Source: Conchocele bisecta
Taxonomy: Eukaryota > Mollusca > Bivalvia > Lucinida > Thyasiridae
Direction of reading: 5' to 3'
DNA length: 64,000 nt
Assembly (NCBI GenBank): GCA_029237695.1
Contig: CM055268.1
Location: 57,559,131 to 57,623,130 of the forward strand
Shown in pieces: positions 1 to 11,677 of this stretch. Under the pieces are notes generated by a model. That model ran no database searches. It saw only the letters and a list, made by a program, of their open reading frames with translations, and was not told the DNA's origin. Numbering within the stretch: the stretch's first letter is position 1; the number at the start of each line of letters is the position of its first letter. The translations under genes were made by a program, and so were the position numbers.

Positions 1-32
1 TTGTCGGCAGCAAAACGTGGAACAGACAGTAG
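1..32. mobile_element. Terminal fragment of a TIR element (same family as 1025-3249)
   Basis: The first 32 bases match the right-hand terminus of the element at 1025-3249 (…GGCAGCAAA…GAACAGACAGTAG), so the window opens inside a second copy. Only the end is visible. Confidence 0.55.
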
Positions 33-90
33 GTGAAGAGTATCTACAAACTTGCCTTGAAACTTCTGTGTTAATGTTGACATTGACATA
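33..90 (-). pseudogene. Stray copy of the 3' end of helicase exon 162-312 plus intron start
   Basis: This stretch is a diverged copy of 145-200: the same order of intron start (GTGAARAGTATMTACAAA on the top strand) followed by the tail of the exon. The donor GT seen at 160-161 is degraded here. It looks like a local duplication of an exon-intron boundary, not a functional exon. Confidence 0.5.
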
Positions 91-161
91 TTTACAAAAA
101 TCACTACATGACATCACTGTACTGACTGTGACATTGAAATAAGTGAAAAGTATATACAAAC

Positions 162-312
162 CTTGACTTGAAACTACTGTGTTGACGTTGAAGTTAACAA
201 AACCTGCCTTCTTGAGAGCTTCGCGAATCTCGTGGCACTGGGCGTTGTACTGGGAGATGATTTTGATCTGATTACCTTCCACATGTTTTGTCATTTTGCG
301 ATACAATTTCAC
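162..312 (-). CDS. Helicase exon carrying motif V region (UPF1/HELZ2-like, partial gene)
   Basis: This is a 151-bp minus-strand exon with a good acceptor (ctttacag) at its 312 side and a donor (CAAG|GTTTGT) at its 162 side. It enters in phase 0 and leaves with one base of the next codon. The translation includes IISQYNAQCHEI and NTVVSSQG, which match the start of RecA domain 2 motifs and motif V of UPF1-like SF1 helicases (HELZ2, ZNFX1, UPF1), where the next residues would be the 'SEWDYVI'-type stretch. It joins in phase to exon 3722-3949. The rest of the gene lies left of the window. The product is an ATP-driven RNA/DNA translocase; the choice of HELZ2-like over ZNFX1-like is an inference from overall resemblance. 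Confidence 0.8.
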
Positions 313-1024
313 CTGTAAAGATGTACATTGTATAAATATGACTGTGAAAGAAGAAATGCGGCATTTACTCGTATATAAGCAGCACCTATATGGGTGTCAT
401 CCAACTGCTGATACAATTTTCCAACTATTCTGATAAAATGAAAAAAGTGACTTTTTAAATTATAATACAAGTATTTATGTGGCTGTGACTGGAGACATGG
501 GGCTTATGGATTTTTTGAAAAGTGCTGATCTGGGCCTGCACTGTTCACCATTCCATCAATGAAACACCCGTCATGCTTCTAACAAGCAATATAGATCGTT
601 ATCAGGCTACACGAGTGTGCTATTTGATCAGAAGCTACACTGGAACAACTTCACACGTAAATAAGTATGTCATGTCCGGTTCACGGCTACAATATGGATC
701 TCATATATGAGACACGCCATTTAATTTTATAAATATGCGTAATTTCATGAAATACTTTTACAAAATTTACAATATGTTCTGAAAATGGCATCAAAAGTTG
801 ACAAAATTTTCAGAGTACATGTACTCTTTTTACTTTATTTATGAAAGATTTTGTAAACGTATTTAATGAAATTACGCAGATGTCCGAAAGTACAAAATCG
901 CATGGCGTGCTTCATATATGTAACTGCGACTGGAGAAATGGGACTTATGGGATTTGTGATCAGTATAACTCCTGATCAAATAACACATTCCCGTATACTG
1001 ATAACGACCTATATTACTTACTTA
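313..1024. repeat. Intron with two diverged 'CTGGAGAAATGGGRCTTATGG' interspersed repeats
   Basis: At about 488-600 and 925-1000 there are copies of a repeat whose other members lie near 3260, 33000, 36780 and 37010. It combines GACTGGAGAAATGGGGCTTATGG-like sequence with a GATCAG…CTGATC hairpin and CCATTCCATCAATGAAACACC. Each copy is partial. I see no coding exon here. Confidence 0.5.
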
Positions 1025-3249
1025 CTACTGTCTGTTCCACGTGTTTCTGCTGACAAACTTTTGGCTATTAAACATATTAAATTAAAAAACTATTTAATTG
1101 TTATTACTTTTTCATCAATAACAAAAAAAGTCACCCTCCCCAAAAAATTTGTTTGATGAAATTCCATCAAATATTGATTTTATAGCGAAAAAATATGGGA
1201 TTTTAACATGTGAGGAAAAGAGGAAGGAGTAAAAAAAACGAAAAATCTTAGAATTTGACTCCGAAACCTGGCTAGATAGCTTGGAATTGATGTAGCTAAG
1301 AAAACAAAAACGTTAGATTTTGAAAATCGGTCCATAAAAAAATATTTAAAACAAGAGCTCCACGGAGAAAAATGTCCCGCCTGACGCAGTTTGATGTACA
1401 TAAGGAGCTTGTAATAGCCTTGGGGTTAGTGAGCACCATGGGCTTTCTGTAGAATGATATGAGATGTTGTTACAACTATTAAAGCATTCCATTCAGGAAA
1501 AGGGAAGTTATAATGAAGTGTAAAGTTTTCGAATTAAAACATTTTCTAAGTCCTTGACCTTGTGGTTAGCGGGCACCATACGCTTTCTGTAGAATGATGC
1601 AGGATGATGTTACAAATGCACCTATGACATATTAAAGCATTCCATCAATGGAAACAGAAGTTAATGCAGATTAACCCCAACGGACGAACAGACAACTTTT
1701 GCATCACTATATCCCCTTTTCGCTACGCGAGGAGATAATAAACTGAAACCAAAACATTTATTTTCCAACAAACACAGCTAAACACAAACAAGAATGCCGT
1801 CAACAACATGTATCTCCTGGCACCGAAGCTAAATTTCTATACTATACATTTTTGAAGCCCGTGACCTTGACCTTGGGGTTACCGGACACCATGAACTTTC
1901 TGCAGATGATGCAGAATGTTCTTACAAATGCATGTATGCAATATTAAAATATTCCATCAAGGGAAACATAAGTTACAATAAATTAACCCAAGCGTTAAGT
2001 TTTCAAAACTGAGCATTTTCTAAGCCCGTGACCTTGGTGTTAGCGGGCACCATGGGCTTTCTGTAGAATCATGCCGGATGTTGCTATAGTTTACACATAA
2101 GAAGTATTAAAGCATTCCATAAACGGAAACAGAAGTTGTAATAAATTAAACCGAGCGTTAAGTTTTCCAAACCCGGAATTTTTTAAGCCCATGAACTTGA
2201 CCTTTGGGGTTAGAGGGCAACATGGGCTTTCTGTAGAATGATGCGGGATGTTGTTTCAAATGCATGTATGGAATATTAAAGCATTCTATTGAGGGAAACA
2301 GAAGTTACAACAAATTAACCTGAGCGTTAAGTTTTACAAACATAGCCAAATGTGTGTGAGATGGTTACACCACAGTGTTGATGAATACCAATTTTGGAGG
2401 TCATAGGACTTATAGTTTTCCGGAAACTGAGCTAAATGCAAAAGTTAGCATTGAATGCATGTGAAATGTAGGTCAATAAACCATGAAAACTAGGTCAAAC
2501 AGCATGGGCTCCCTCTGTGTAAGATGGTTACACCACAGTGTTGATGTATACCGAAGCATTCCATCAAGGGAAACAGAAGTTGTAATACATTAAACCGAGC
2601 GTTAACTTTTCCAAACACGGACATTTCTAAGTCAGTGACCTTGACCTTTGGGGTTAGCGGGCACCATGGGCTTTCTGTGGAATGATGCGGGATGTTGTTA
2701 CAAATGCATGTATAGAATACTAAAGCATTCCGTTGAGGGAAACATAAGCTACAATGAATTAACCTGAGCGTTAAGTTTTAGAAATAGAGCTAAACGCAAA
2801 AACTTAACGTTTAATGCATGTGAAAAGTAGATCAATGAACCATGAAAATTAGGTCACATGCGCTCCCTCTATGTGATATGGTTACACCACAGTGTTGATG
2901 TATACCAAGTATGGAGGTCGTAGGACTTATAGTTTTCTGGAAACTGAGCTAAACGCAAAAACTTAACGTGAAATGTTGACGCCGACGCCTACGGAAAAGC
3001 TATACCTATCTCCCGCTTCTGCTAAGGCAGGCGGGACAAAAATCTATTTTAGCCCCCATGTTAAATCCCCATAGGAAAATAGTTTTTAACAATAAAATCA
3101 ATATTTGACGGAATTTCATCAAATACATTTTTTGAGGGAGGGAGACTTTTGTGTTATTGATGAAAAAGTATTTATATTTAAATATTTTTAAGATTTAATG
3201 TGTTTAATGGCCAAAGGTTTGTCGGCAGCAAACCGTGAACAGACAGTAG
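1025..3249. mobile_element. 2.2-kb non-autonomous element with ~190-bp TIRs
   Basis: The terminal sequences CTACTGTCTGTTC at 1025 and its complement ending at 3249 begin inverted repeats of about 190 bp (1025-1215 and about 3052-3249), including matching AT-rich and 'CATCAAATATTGATTTTAT' stretches. Between them lie diverged repeat units, not a transposase. I could not identify a clean target-site duplication, so the superfamily is unassigned. Confidence 0.6.
1430..2980. repeat. Diverged tandem repeats, 'gtgaccttgacctt…ggctttctgtagaatgatg' units
   Basis: Six or more diverged units recur near 1430, 1560, 1860, 2030, 2200 and 2650. Each runs from a GTGACCTTGACCTT start through GGGTTAGCGGGCACCATGGG, CTTTCTGTAGAATGATG, ATTAAAGCATTCCATC and GAGCGTTAAGTTTT. 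The spacing is irregular (about 130-450 bp). They form the interior of the TIR element and contain no open gene. Confidence 0.6.
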
Positions 3250-3370
3250 AAGTATAACGGGTGTTTCATTGATGGAATGGTAAACAGTGCCGATCATGAT
3301 CAGACTGTGTCGATGCTGGATCTACACTGGTCACAAAACCCATAAGCCTTATTTCTCCAGTCATAGCCAC
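3250..3370. repeat. Interspersed hairpin repeat copy
   Basis: This copy is oriented opposite to the one at 488-600: GGGTGTTTCATTGATGGAATGG, then a GATCATGATCAG…GATCTACACTGG hairpin, then CATAAGCC…TTTCTCCAGTCA. It directly abuts the right end of the 1025-3249 element. Confidence 0.5.
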
Positions 3371-3721
3371 AGATACATGTATCTGCTGATAACGTATTCC
3401 AGTTATTCTATTTTGATAATACTAAAAGAGCGACTATTTAAATATAACATACGAGGGGCGTTCAAAACGTTCGATACGGAATATTTAACCATAGTTAATA
3501 AATACCATATACCATAACATTTAAACTTTAAATCATTGCTAATATATGATGCTCTATCCGAGCTCCAGTTAAGGTGCGTAATTTGGAGGTAAATTTCTTA
3601 TTTTTCCATAAAAAATGGCACGTTGGGAGTGCTTTAGAATCGTCTCAATGAAACAAAATTTCACCCCAAGTTGGTCAAATTACGCACCTTAACTGGAGCT
3701 CTGTCTATATATGTAACATAC

Positions 3722-3949
3722 CACAAGCTGCACCTCCTGTGTGTTGCTCACAGAGTGGTCATTTCCTTCCTCCGTGGACACGGTCATTGTCTTCTCTTCC
3801 CCTTCGACGTTGATCATTACGTGAGGGTCGTCACCCTTCCTGTCTCGCTGCGACCAAATCGGCAAGATGTCTCTCATCCAGGGTCCAGGTTCGGTCTTAA
3901 GTTGATCATGATAGAACTGTATTGATGGGAACTCACAGATCTGTGGATT
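3722..3949 (-). CDS. Helicase exon following the RQYRM motif (UPF1/HELZ2-like, partial gene)
   Basis: This 228-bp minus-strand exon has acceptor cctttccag at its 3949 side and donor GTG|GTATGT at its 3722 side, both phase 0. The translation begins NPQICEFPSIQFY and then GPWMRDILPIW, the stretch that directly follows 'DRQYRM' in UPF1-like helicases, with a later acidic segment (VEGEEKTM). Upstream in the gene it joins exon 25293-25523, which ends exactly in DRQYRM in phase 0; downstream it joins 162-312. The join spans a 21.3-kb intron that contains the whole Polinton E1. I rate exon identity as secure and the exact paralogue as uncertain. Confidence 0.85.
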
Positions 3950-4001
3950 CTGGAAAGGAAATTAAGAATGTCTAGGTAACTTTTTATTGCATGAAATGGG
4001 T

Positions 4002-4501
4002 NNNNNNNNNNNNNNNNNNNNNNNNNNNNNNNNNNNNNNNNNNNNNNNNNNNNNNNNNNNNNNNNNNNNNNNNNNNNNNNNNNNNNNNNNNNNNNNNNNN
4101 NNNNNNNNNNNNNNNNNNNNNNNNNNNNNNNNNNNNNNNNNNNNNNNNNNNNNNNNNNNNNNNNNNNNNNNNNNNNNNNNNNNNNNNNNNNNNNNNNNNN
4201 NNNNNNNNNNNNNNNNNNNNNNNNNNNNNNNNNNNNNNNNNNNNNNNNNNNNNNNNNNNNNNNNNNNNNNNNNNNNNNNNNNNNNNNNNNNNNNNNNNNN
4301 NNNNNNNNNNNNNNNNNNNNNNNNNNNNNNNNNNNNNNNNNNNNNNNNNNNNNNNNNNNNNNNNNNNNNNNNNNNNNNNNNNNNNNNNNNNNNNNNNNNN
4401 NNNNNNNNNNNNNNNNNNNNNNNNNNNNNNNNNNNNNNNNNNNNNNNNNNNNNNNNNNNNNNNNNNNNNNNNNNNNNNNNNNNNNNNNNNNNNNNNNNNN
4501 N
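4002..4501. other. Assembly gap, 500 N
   Basis: The run is exactly 500 N, the same length as the other two gaps, so the size is a placeholder. The same 15-mer TTGCATGAAATGGGT ends the left contig and starts the right one. Confidence 0.98.
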
Positions 4502-4640
4502 TTGCATGAAATGGGTATTCCCGTAAATGAGACCGCGACAGAAAGTAGTTGGGTGATCGGTGCATCTTCAATGTAAAATGATGTGCTTATGCAATAAATA
4601 TCATCAAATCGTGTTGATTTAATATATTATACCGCAGAGC
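4502..4640. repeat. Copy of a short repeat that also lies inside both arms of E1
   Basis: TTGCATGAAATGGGT at 4502 and GTGCTTATGCAATAAAT near 4580 recur in the same order at 13060-13250 and, inverted, at 5545-5755. The E2 TIR lacks this stretch. It is probably a small MITE-like element; its own ends resemble inverted TTTATTGCAT sequences. Confidence 0.45.
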
Positions 4641-4670
4641 CTGTTTCTTATGATATAATTAAACTTGTTC

Positions 4671-4676
4671 AATAAC
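4671..4676. repeat. Target-site duplication of E1, left (AATAAC)
   Basis: AATAAC immediately precedes the AGTAGTGTGT terminus and is repeated exactly at 14112-14117. A 6-bp duplication is the Polinton/Maverick hallmark. Confidence 0.85.
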
Positions 4677-7653
4677 AGTAGTGTGTAGGGTGGGAGTACG
4701 TTTATTAACGGCGTGCGTCGTAGGGATCAGGGATCCAAATAAAATGTAAACGTATGGGGATCGATTAGTCGATAACTCGAATATCTAGGGTATGCGAGAG
4801 TTATCGTTCTTGATCCTGGGAGGTAATATGACTTCCCTTACCGTTACCGATTCCTGCGAAAAGGGGTCTTATGATCGTTGAGAGTTATCGTTCTTGATCC
4901 TGGGAGCTAATATCACTTCCCTTACCGTTACCGATTCCTGCGAAAAGGGGTCTTGTGATCGTTGAGAGTTATCGTACACGTACGTATTCGTCGGTAATTG
5001 TCCGTTCGTCCGCCCGTGTGGACGTTCGTCCGTCCGTCCGTCCGTCTGTTCGTCCCTCCGTCCGATCGCTCGATATTAGCGAGACTGGACAGACCAAAAT
5101 GGCGGACGAGTTCGTATTAATTGTCGATTGATCATCATTATCGACTGGCCAACAGCGTAGACCAAAATGACGGACGTTCACAAAATGACGGACGTTCAGC
5201 GCGTTCCCCTTCGAACTTTCATACACCGCTAGTACGAGCTATTAACTGTACTCTATTAATATAATATGGAATAGTGTAGACCCTGATCGTACAGTCCGTC
5301 GATCGTTTGTCAACATTTTTCGTAATTTACGGACGTACGTTAAATTTCGTAATTATTTTTTCGAGGTAAAATCGCAGTCGTTCTAAGGTAATATAATCAT
5401 CGTACATAGCGTATTCGAAACATAGGCTGACAATGGAATCGAATTTGATCAATATGGTTCACTTTTATTGTTTCCCGTTATAGCAGCAAATAACTATGTC
5501 CGTGTTTCATAAAATTGAATTAAATAATATTATATCAACACGAATGGTAAATTCTATTTATTGCATAAGCACATAATCATACAGATTATGTAGTCACATA
5601 TAATGGTTTCTGTAGTCGTGTCATTTGTATATGCATTACCCTAGTCTAGTGTATTATGATTCTTAATTTGCATGTACGGTTCAAGCCCATTTAATGCAAT
5701 AAACGCTAATAAATAAATGTGTTAATACACGAGAACTACCCATTTCATGCAACAAGACGATTATTTTCCATAGAATGAAAGCAGTTATTGTCAGTTGTGA
5801 CAGGACATTCACTGCTGTATGAGTTTAAAATGACGAACATTGTAGACCAAGTCGGTGTTGTCTATAGTACATGTAACTGGCGTTACGTTGATCGATTTCG
5901 TAATTCTTTTTTCAAAGAAAAACGCAGTCGTCCTAAGGTAATATAATCATCGTACATAGCGTATTCGAAACATAGGCTGACAATGGAATCGAATTTGACG
6001 GGGGGTTAAGTCGGCCGATCGTTTAAATCGCTCGGTTTTCAATGCATCTTAAATCAATAGTGTCCAATATTGATGCGGGATTTAGCGTTTCCATAGAGAC
6101 GGTCGGATAGGGTCGACGGTTATACGTACAAAGAATATACATCGAAGAACATATTTGGGCTGACAATGGAATCTAGCGAACAGTGTAGACCCAGATCAGC
6201 CTGTACCCGTATGACGCTGATCGATATTCGGTAACGGTACTCGCTCCGGTAGCATAAATTACAACGGTAAAACGTTTTATTCATATCGTCACGTTGACCG
6301 AATAGCGAACAGTGTAGACCCAGATCAGTCTGTGCACGTATGACGCTGATCGCGATATAAACGGATGTCGTACCCGCATATACCCGTATGCATATACGGG
6401 CGTACGTTAAATTTCGTAATTCTTTTTAAAAAAAACAGCAAAACGCAGTCGTCCTAAGGTAATATAATCATCGTACATATCGTATTCGAAACATAGGCTC
6501 ACAATGGAATCGAATTTGACGGGGGTTAAACCGGCCGATCGTTTAAATCGCTCGGTTTTCAATGCATCTTAAATCAATAGTGTCCAATGTTGATGCGGGA
6601 TTTAGCGTTTCCATAGAGACGGTCGGATAGTGTCGACGGTTATACGTACAAAGAATATACATCGAAGAACATATTTGGGCTGACAATGGAATCTAGCGAA
6701 CAGTGTAGACCCAGATCAGCCTGTACCCGTATGACGCTGATAATTATTCGGTAACGGTACTCGCTCCGGTAGCATAAATTACAACGGTAAAACGGTATAT
6801 TCATATCGTCACGTTGACCGAATAGACAACAGTGTAGACCCAGATCAGCCTGTACCCGTATGACGCTGATCGCTATTCGGTAATAGTGACGGATAAATCA
6901 ACGATCGGCGTTCACCCCTACCGGACTGCCGACCTACACGGTTTGGTCCTCACGTCATGCGGGCTTCCGATACTTGAGAGCTAAATCCTGTTATGTCCCA
7001 TTAAAAAGTTTAATACGATATGTACTAATCATATTGCTTTTGGGACTGGAGCTAAGTGCCACTGGTGCGGTATGGGACCTGACACCGGGTCATGCACGGT
7101 CGTGAAACTTATGCTAGACGCGCGGTTAACAGTTGTGAAACTACAACAAACAGTGTAAATGTTGGTTTTATGTCGGAGATGTCGTACTCGGAGACGATTC
7201 TCATGCGCTGCCGAACACGTTTTTCGAGCGGAATATATTCGAATGACACCACTGCGAGGTAAGCAGTATGTAACCGTTCTACATACACAGACAGACGGAC
7301 TAACGTTAATGACTCGTCCGTTATTAAATGAGTGACGTTAATATACGGGGTTTAGTGTATGAGCGTACAAGTATGCATGTATGTATGTAGTGTCATTTGG
7401 TTTACCCTGTTCGAAATCAATGAGTGTACAAATGGATCTATAATATACGAGTACGTCGTTAGTATATGGTTGTATGAGTGTGCGTACGGATGGACGGATG
7501 TACGGACGGATGGATAGACGTACGGACGGAGTCGAACATATTTATAAACGGATGTCGTACCCGTATATACCGTATACATATGGCCGCTAGATAATCCTAA
7601 AGTAAACAAAATGACCACCCGAACAATACCCGGTACGACGGTCGAATCGCCAT
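4677..7653. repeat. E1 left TIR (portion shared with E2)
   Basis: This arm aligns with E2 from its terminus through GTCGAATCGCCAT at 7653, where E1 and E2 diverge. It includes an 84-bp tandem duplication (about 4796-4964), CGTC-type microsatellites near 5030 and 7490, a TIR-internal direct repeat (5351-5449 and 5905-5998), and about 520 bp duplicated in tandem (from about 5998 and 6518). Confidence 0.8.
6176..6880. repeat. Subterminal array in E1 left TIR, 4 units
   Basis: About 125-bp units contain GAACAGTGTAGACCCAGATC, TATGACGCTGATCG, a GGTAACGGTACTCGCTCC stretch and ATCGTCACGTTGACCGAATA. The ACCCAGATCAG core is seen near 6190, 6318, 6709 and 6838. Confidence 0.7.
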
Positions 7654-8635
7654 GTGACTTACTTAGTCTCTGACGCAAAGTCTCAGGCAACAGTCGTGGA
7701 TCCGCGGAAATATGTGACTAGCAACGGTGGGGGCAAGCACTTGTCAAAATTGTGTGCGATTGGTCGTTGGAAACCGTATATTAACAACATGCTGCACTGT
7801 TGTGTGCAATGTAGACGTTGGTCAGCGTGCACGTCTATGCCGGTTAAGCGGCGTGCATTCTGTATTGGTTGATTATGAAATTTCATGAGCGCGCGTTCTC
7901 GGCGCGCTGTGCTCAAATTCGAGAAATTTGACTATTCGAGAAATCCGTAATAAATAGTATATTTAAACAAAAAGTTGGGCCGTTAAGCACCACTCCATTC
8001 CATTCCAATTTGCGACTACCAGTATGACCATGAACCAAACAACAACAACACTAACTCAATGTATGTATATTTTAAGTGATCGTACATTTTTAAAATTATC
8101 TAATCATCTCATTATTTGGTAGCTGGCCTGACACTAGTAGCATGGTATACTTTTATTTCATTTGCAACATTATATCATCTACCATGCTTGGCCCTAACTG
8201 ATACTTTTTTTGTGTCAATGGTCCGTTAAGCGTCAGTCCATTCCATTCCATTTTGCAGACTACTAGTATGGCCATAAATCAAACAACATTATTAACTCAA
8301 TATACGACAGCAACAACCCGTATGGATGATGGTGTTGTCCGTTACAATGCGTGGACAGTATATAAATGCATATATTACATGTACATAACATATAATGAAT
8401 TTTACGTGAACGTGTGCCACTACGGACGAGACAGCAATAACAAACGTTATCAGTACTTTAAAGACACAGGATGTCAGATATTCCCAGAAAATGATGATGC
8501 CGAGCACTTCTCTTCAAAATGCCAGTCCTTCCACCAGCAACGCCAGAAACTAATTACCGCAACACGTCAATACTACCCGTTATCTATTACATTGTACTCA
8601 AGTGTGGGGAGTTAACAGATTTTGAAGGTAATGCT
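7654..8635. other. E1 arm beyond the TIR, not shared with E2
   Basis: These 980 bp are repeated in inverted orientation at 9978-11677 (with an extra segment there). The open frames in both arms start with GTG or TTG, not ATG, so I do not call a gene. The last 150 bp are LINE-derived. What the rest encoded, if anything, I cannot tell. Confidence 0.5.
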
Positions 8636-8700
8636 AGCTCTTTTTTTGATGTCCAAGTCTACATTAATCTTACTCGTCGTTTCAATAATCAATGTTATCC
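8484..8700 (+). pseudogene. LINE reverse-transcriptase tail fragment, left arm of E1
   Basis: The frames here encode DAEHFSSKCQSFHQQRQKL and, after a frame change, ELTDFEGNASSFFDVQVYI. These resemble the extreme C-terminus of non-LTR retrotransposon ORF2 proteins (Cys-rich 'C-C…EDAEHF…C' end and final helix). The upstream Cys pair is missing because a segment of about 720 bp present in the right arm is absent. Only the tail remains, so it is a dead fragment. Confidence 0.6.
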
Positions 8701-9977
8701 TATTCACACGTTCCTGCTTTGTGAAAACTATGCTTACTCGGTGGCCCGATCTTCGGATGTCAAATGGTCCGTATTCACAGGACAGTGCAACAAGAATGAT
8801 TGGCTATCTTCGCTTATTCTGACGATGACATACAGGTCGGTGTGGGTGTTTAATAATATGTGACGATGGCTGGAGAAAAGGATATGATGGCACCTCTAGT
8901 CAATCAAATTGTTAATGCACCGGAACACCACCGTGGTCCATATACGTTTTATACGCACACTCATCAGGGCCTGCGCTGTTCTCATGGGACATATGCCTCG
9001 TTTTAAATCCTAATTCTACACGTATTTACGCTATACAAAATTGACATTGTACATACAATGTAATAAACATTTATGTCTTAAGGTCATTATACCACCATGT
9101 TTATAGTGCATGCAATAAGTAATTGGAGAGGGCTGTAACTAATGTTGTTAAGACTTGTTGCCCATCCCGTTTTTGCCTTTCTTAATAGTAAAGTGTATAT
9201 TTTTGAAACTGTTGTATACTGTCTATACATAGCAATAACAATGTTTAAATCATAGGTGGTAATGTATTATCAATTCTTCATAACTAAACGGTTCTATGAT
9301 TCCTGGTACAGTGCATCGTGCTACAGTAATAGCGGACATGCATTTCAGGTATCAAATTATTTACAATATTTATGAGACTCTACACATGTATATAGGGAAC
9401 AAACACAAACTCATTGGACGTTTATCAAATAAAACGGTGAGTTCAGTGCCTATATGCCATTCGCAGTACATAAAGCCAAAACAAACGACGTATCGAACAT
9501 GATGTCCGAGATATCATCTGAGACATAGTGACTTTAACATATCCATATTGCTGTACGGTCACGGGTACATTGTCATCTGTGTGACTGTAACTGGGGAAAT
9601 CTGGCTGTGAAAATACGCATAAATTCGAGGCCGGTGTATTTACAGGACGGCTGCCATAGATCGGTCACCTGATATGCGCTTGCTAGATGCATATGGGTGG
9701 TGTTTTACGAGCGAACAGTTTTTGTCTGAGGCGGGACCCGGCTTATTAACGGAACATCAGCATTTGCCACGTGCAGCTCGTCTCAAACATAATACGGTAC
9801 ATTGTGTCAGCCGCGGTGTATACCACACTGTAATAAAACAAGAAAGGTGAAACAGTATTTCCGGGTTGTTTTAAACCTTGAGAAAGAGACACGCCGTTTC
9901 TACTCATATATGTTCGTACTCTTAAATAACGTAATAGCATCACATACATTTATGTAAGCTCTATGCTCCGTACATGG
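8636..9977. other. Loop of E1 between the inverted arms
   Basis: This unique spacer holds the last LINE codons (to about 8700), AT-rich sequence, and near 9575-9610 a partial 'TGACTGTAACTGGGGAAAT' interspersed repeat. I see no supportable gene. Confidence 0.5.
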
Positions 9978-10670
9978 AGTCAGCATTACCTTCAAAATCT
10001 GTTAACTCCCCACACTTGAGTACAATGTAATAGATAACGGGTAGTATTGACGTGTTGTGGTAATTAGTTTCTGGCGTTGCTGGTGGAAGGACTGGCATTT
10101 TAAAGAGAAGTGCTCGGCATCTTCTACATCGAGTGCACAGTCACACCATGGTGATTCTCGCAGATTATTCATAAAAAAAACAACGTCTAAATTTAGTTTA
10201 CTTCATTGCTTTCGTATACGGGCGTGGTACAAAGCAGATTGCGTTCTATCACCGATCAGATAGTATTCTGGAACAATATGCGGTTTGAATAGTTTTTTTA
10301 ACCTGTCTTGAAAAACGGCTATCGAAGAAGAACTCTCAATTTCCTCAACAAACTCGTTCCATATTATCATAGAAGACGGTATAAATTATTTCGAGTAAAG
10401 TTCTGTTCGTCTGGCTAATTCAATAACATTTCTCCAATTACGCAATTCATATGGACTACTTTCTCCGACAAGTTGTGGTAATAATTGATGTAGACATGTT
10501 GGAAGCTTACCTGCCTTTTATATATACGAGAACTACCTTTTGTATTTTGCTTCGGTCTGATAGTGATACCCATCACATTTCTTGGACGATCCCATTAATT
10601 GAGACTGAACGGGTTAGACCGGTAAATACGTTCCATTCTAGATATATCTACTAGTTAAATTAACTCAGTA
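9978..10670 (-). pseudogene. LINE reverse-transcriptase C-terminal fragment, right arm of E1
   Basis: Minus-strand frames give LPTCLHQLLPQLVGESSPYE, then FIPSSMIIWNEFVEEIE, YLIGDRTQSALYHARIRKQ, then CDCALDVEDAEHFSLKCQSF. This is the recognisable end of a non-LTR retrotransposon ORF2: thumb-like region, 'HARIR' stretch and terminal C-C-H/F-C zinc motif. It is interrupted by several stops and frame changes. It ends abruptly at the inner breakpoint of the inverted arm, so it is truncated at the 3' side compared with 8484-8700. Confidence 0.7.
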
Positions 10671-11677
10671 ACCATGATTGCAGAAAACCTAGCGAGCTCA
10701 ATGCTAGTTATTTGTCAGTACTATGAACATAGTTTTACCAAATTGTTTTCGGCTGACGGATAGTTAAACTAGTGTTCATCAATACCATAATAAATGTGCA
10801 ATAACATTATGTTTTAGTAATCTGTTTTATTAATCATCATTTTCTGGGAATATCTGACATCCTGTGTCTTTAAAGTACTGATAACGTTTGTTATTGCTGT
10901 CTCGTCCGTAGTGGCACACGTTCGCGTAAAATTCATTATATATTATGTACATGTAATATATGCATTTATATACTGTTCACGCATTGTAACGGACAACACC
11001 ATCATCCATACGGGTTGTTGCTGTCATATATTGAGTTAATAATGTTGTTTGATTTATGGCCATACTAGTAGTCTGCAAAATGGAATGGAATGGACTGACG
11101 CCTAACGGACCATTGACACAAAAAAAGTATCAGTTAGGGCCAAGCATGGTAGATGATATAATGTTGCAAATGAAATAAAAGTATACCATGCTACTAGTGT
11201 CAGGCCAGCTACCAAATAATAAGATGATTAGATAATTTTAAAAATGTACGATCACTTAAAATATACATACATTGAGTTAATGTTGTTGTTGTTTGGTTCA
11301 TGGTCATACTAGTAGTCCCAAATTGGAATGGAATGGAGTGGTGCTTAACGGCCCAACTTTTTGTTTAAATATACTATTTATTACGGATTTCTCGAATAGT
11401 CAAATTTCTCGAATTTGAGCACAGCGCGCCGAGAACGCGCGCTCATGAAATTTCATAATCAACCAATACAGAATGCACGCCGCTTAACCGGCATAGACGT
11501 GCACGCTGACCAACGTCTACATTGCACACAACAGTGCCGCATGTTGTTAATATACGGTTTCCAACGACCAATCGCACACAATTTTGACAAGTGCTTGCCC
11601 CCACCGTTGCTAGTCACATATTTCCGCGGATCCACGACTGTTGCCTGAGACTTTGCGTCAGAGACTAAGTAAGTCAC

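Noticed and set aside
1025..3249. Helitron or LTR element
   Set aside because: Ends are inverted repeats, there is no CTRR hairpin end, and no direct LTR pair.
3962..4571. Long open frames across the N runs (also at 37376-37948 and 60709-61383)
   Set aside because: They consist almost entirely of unknown bases.
7654..7872. 72-codon open frame in the left arm of E1, mirrored at 11459-11677
   Set aside because: It starts with GTG, not ATG, and both copies belong to the inverted arm, so conservation between them reflects recent duplication. The overlapping 77-codon frame starts with TTG.
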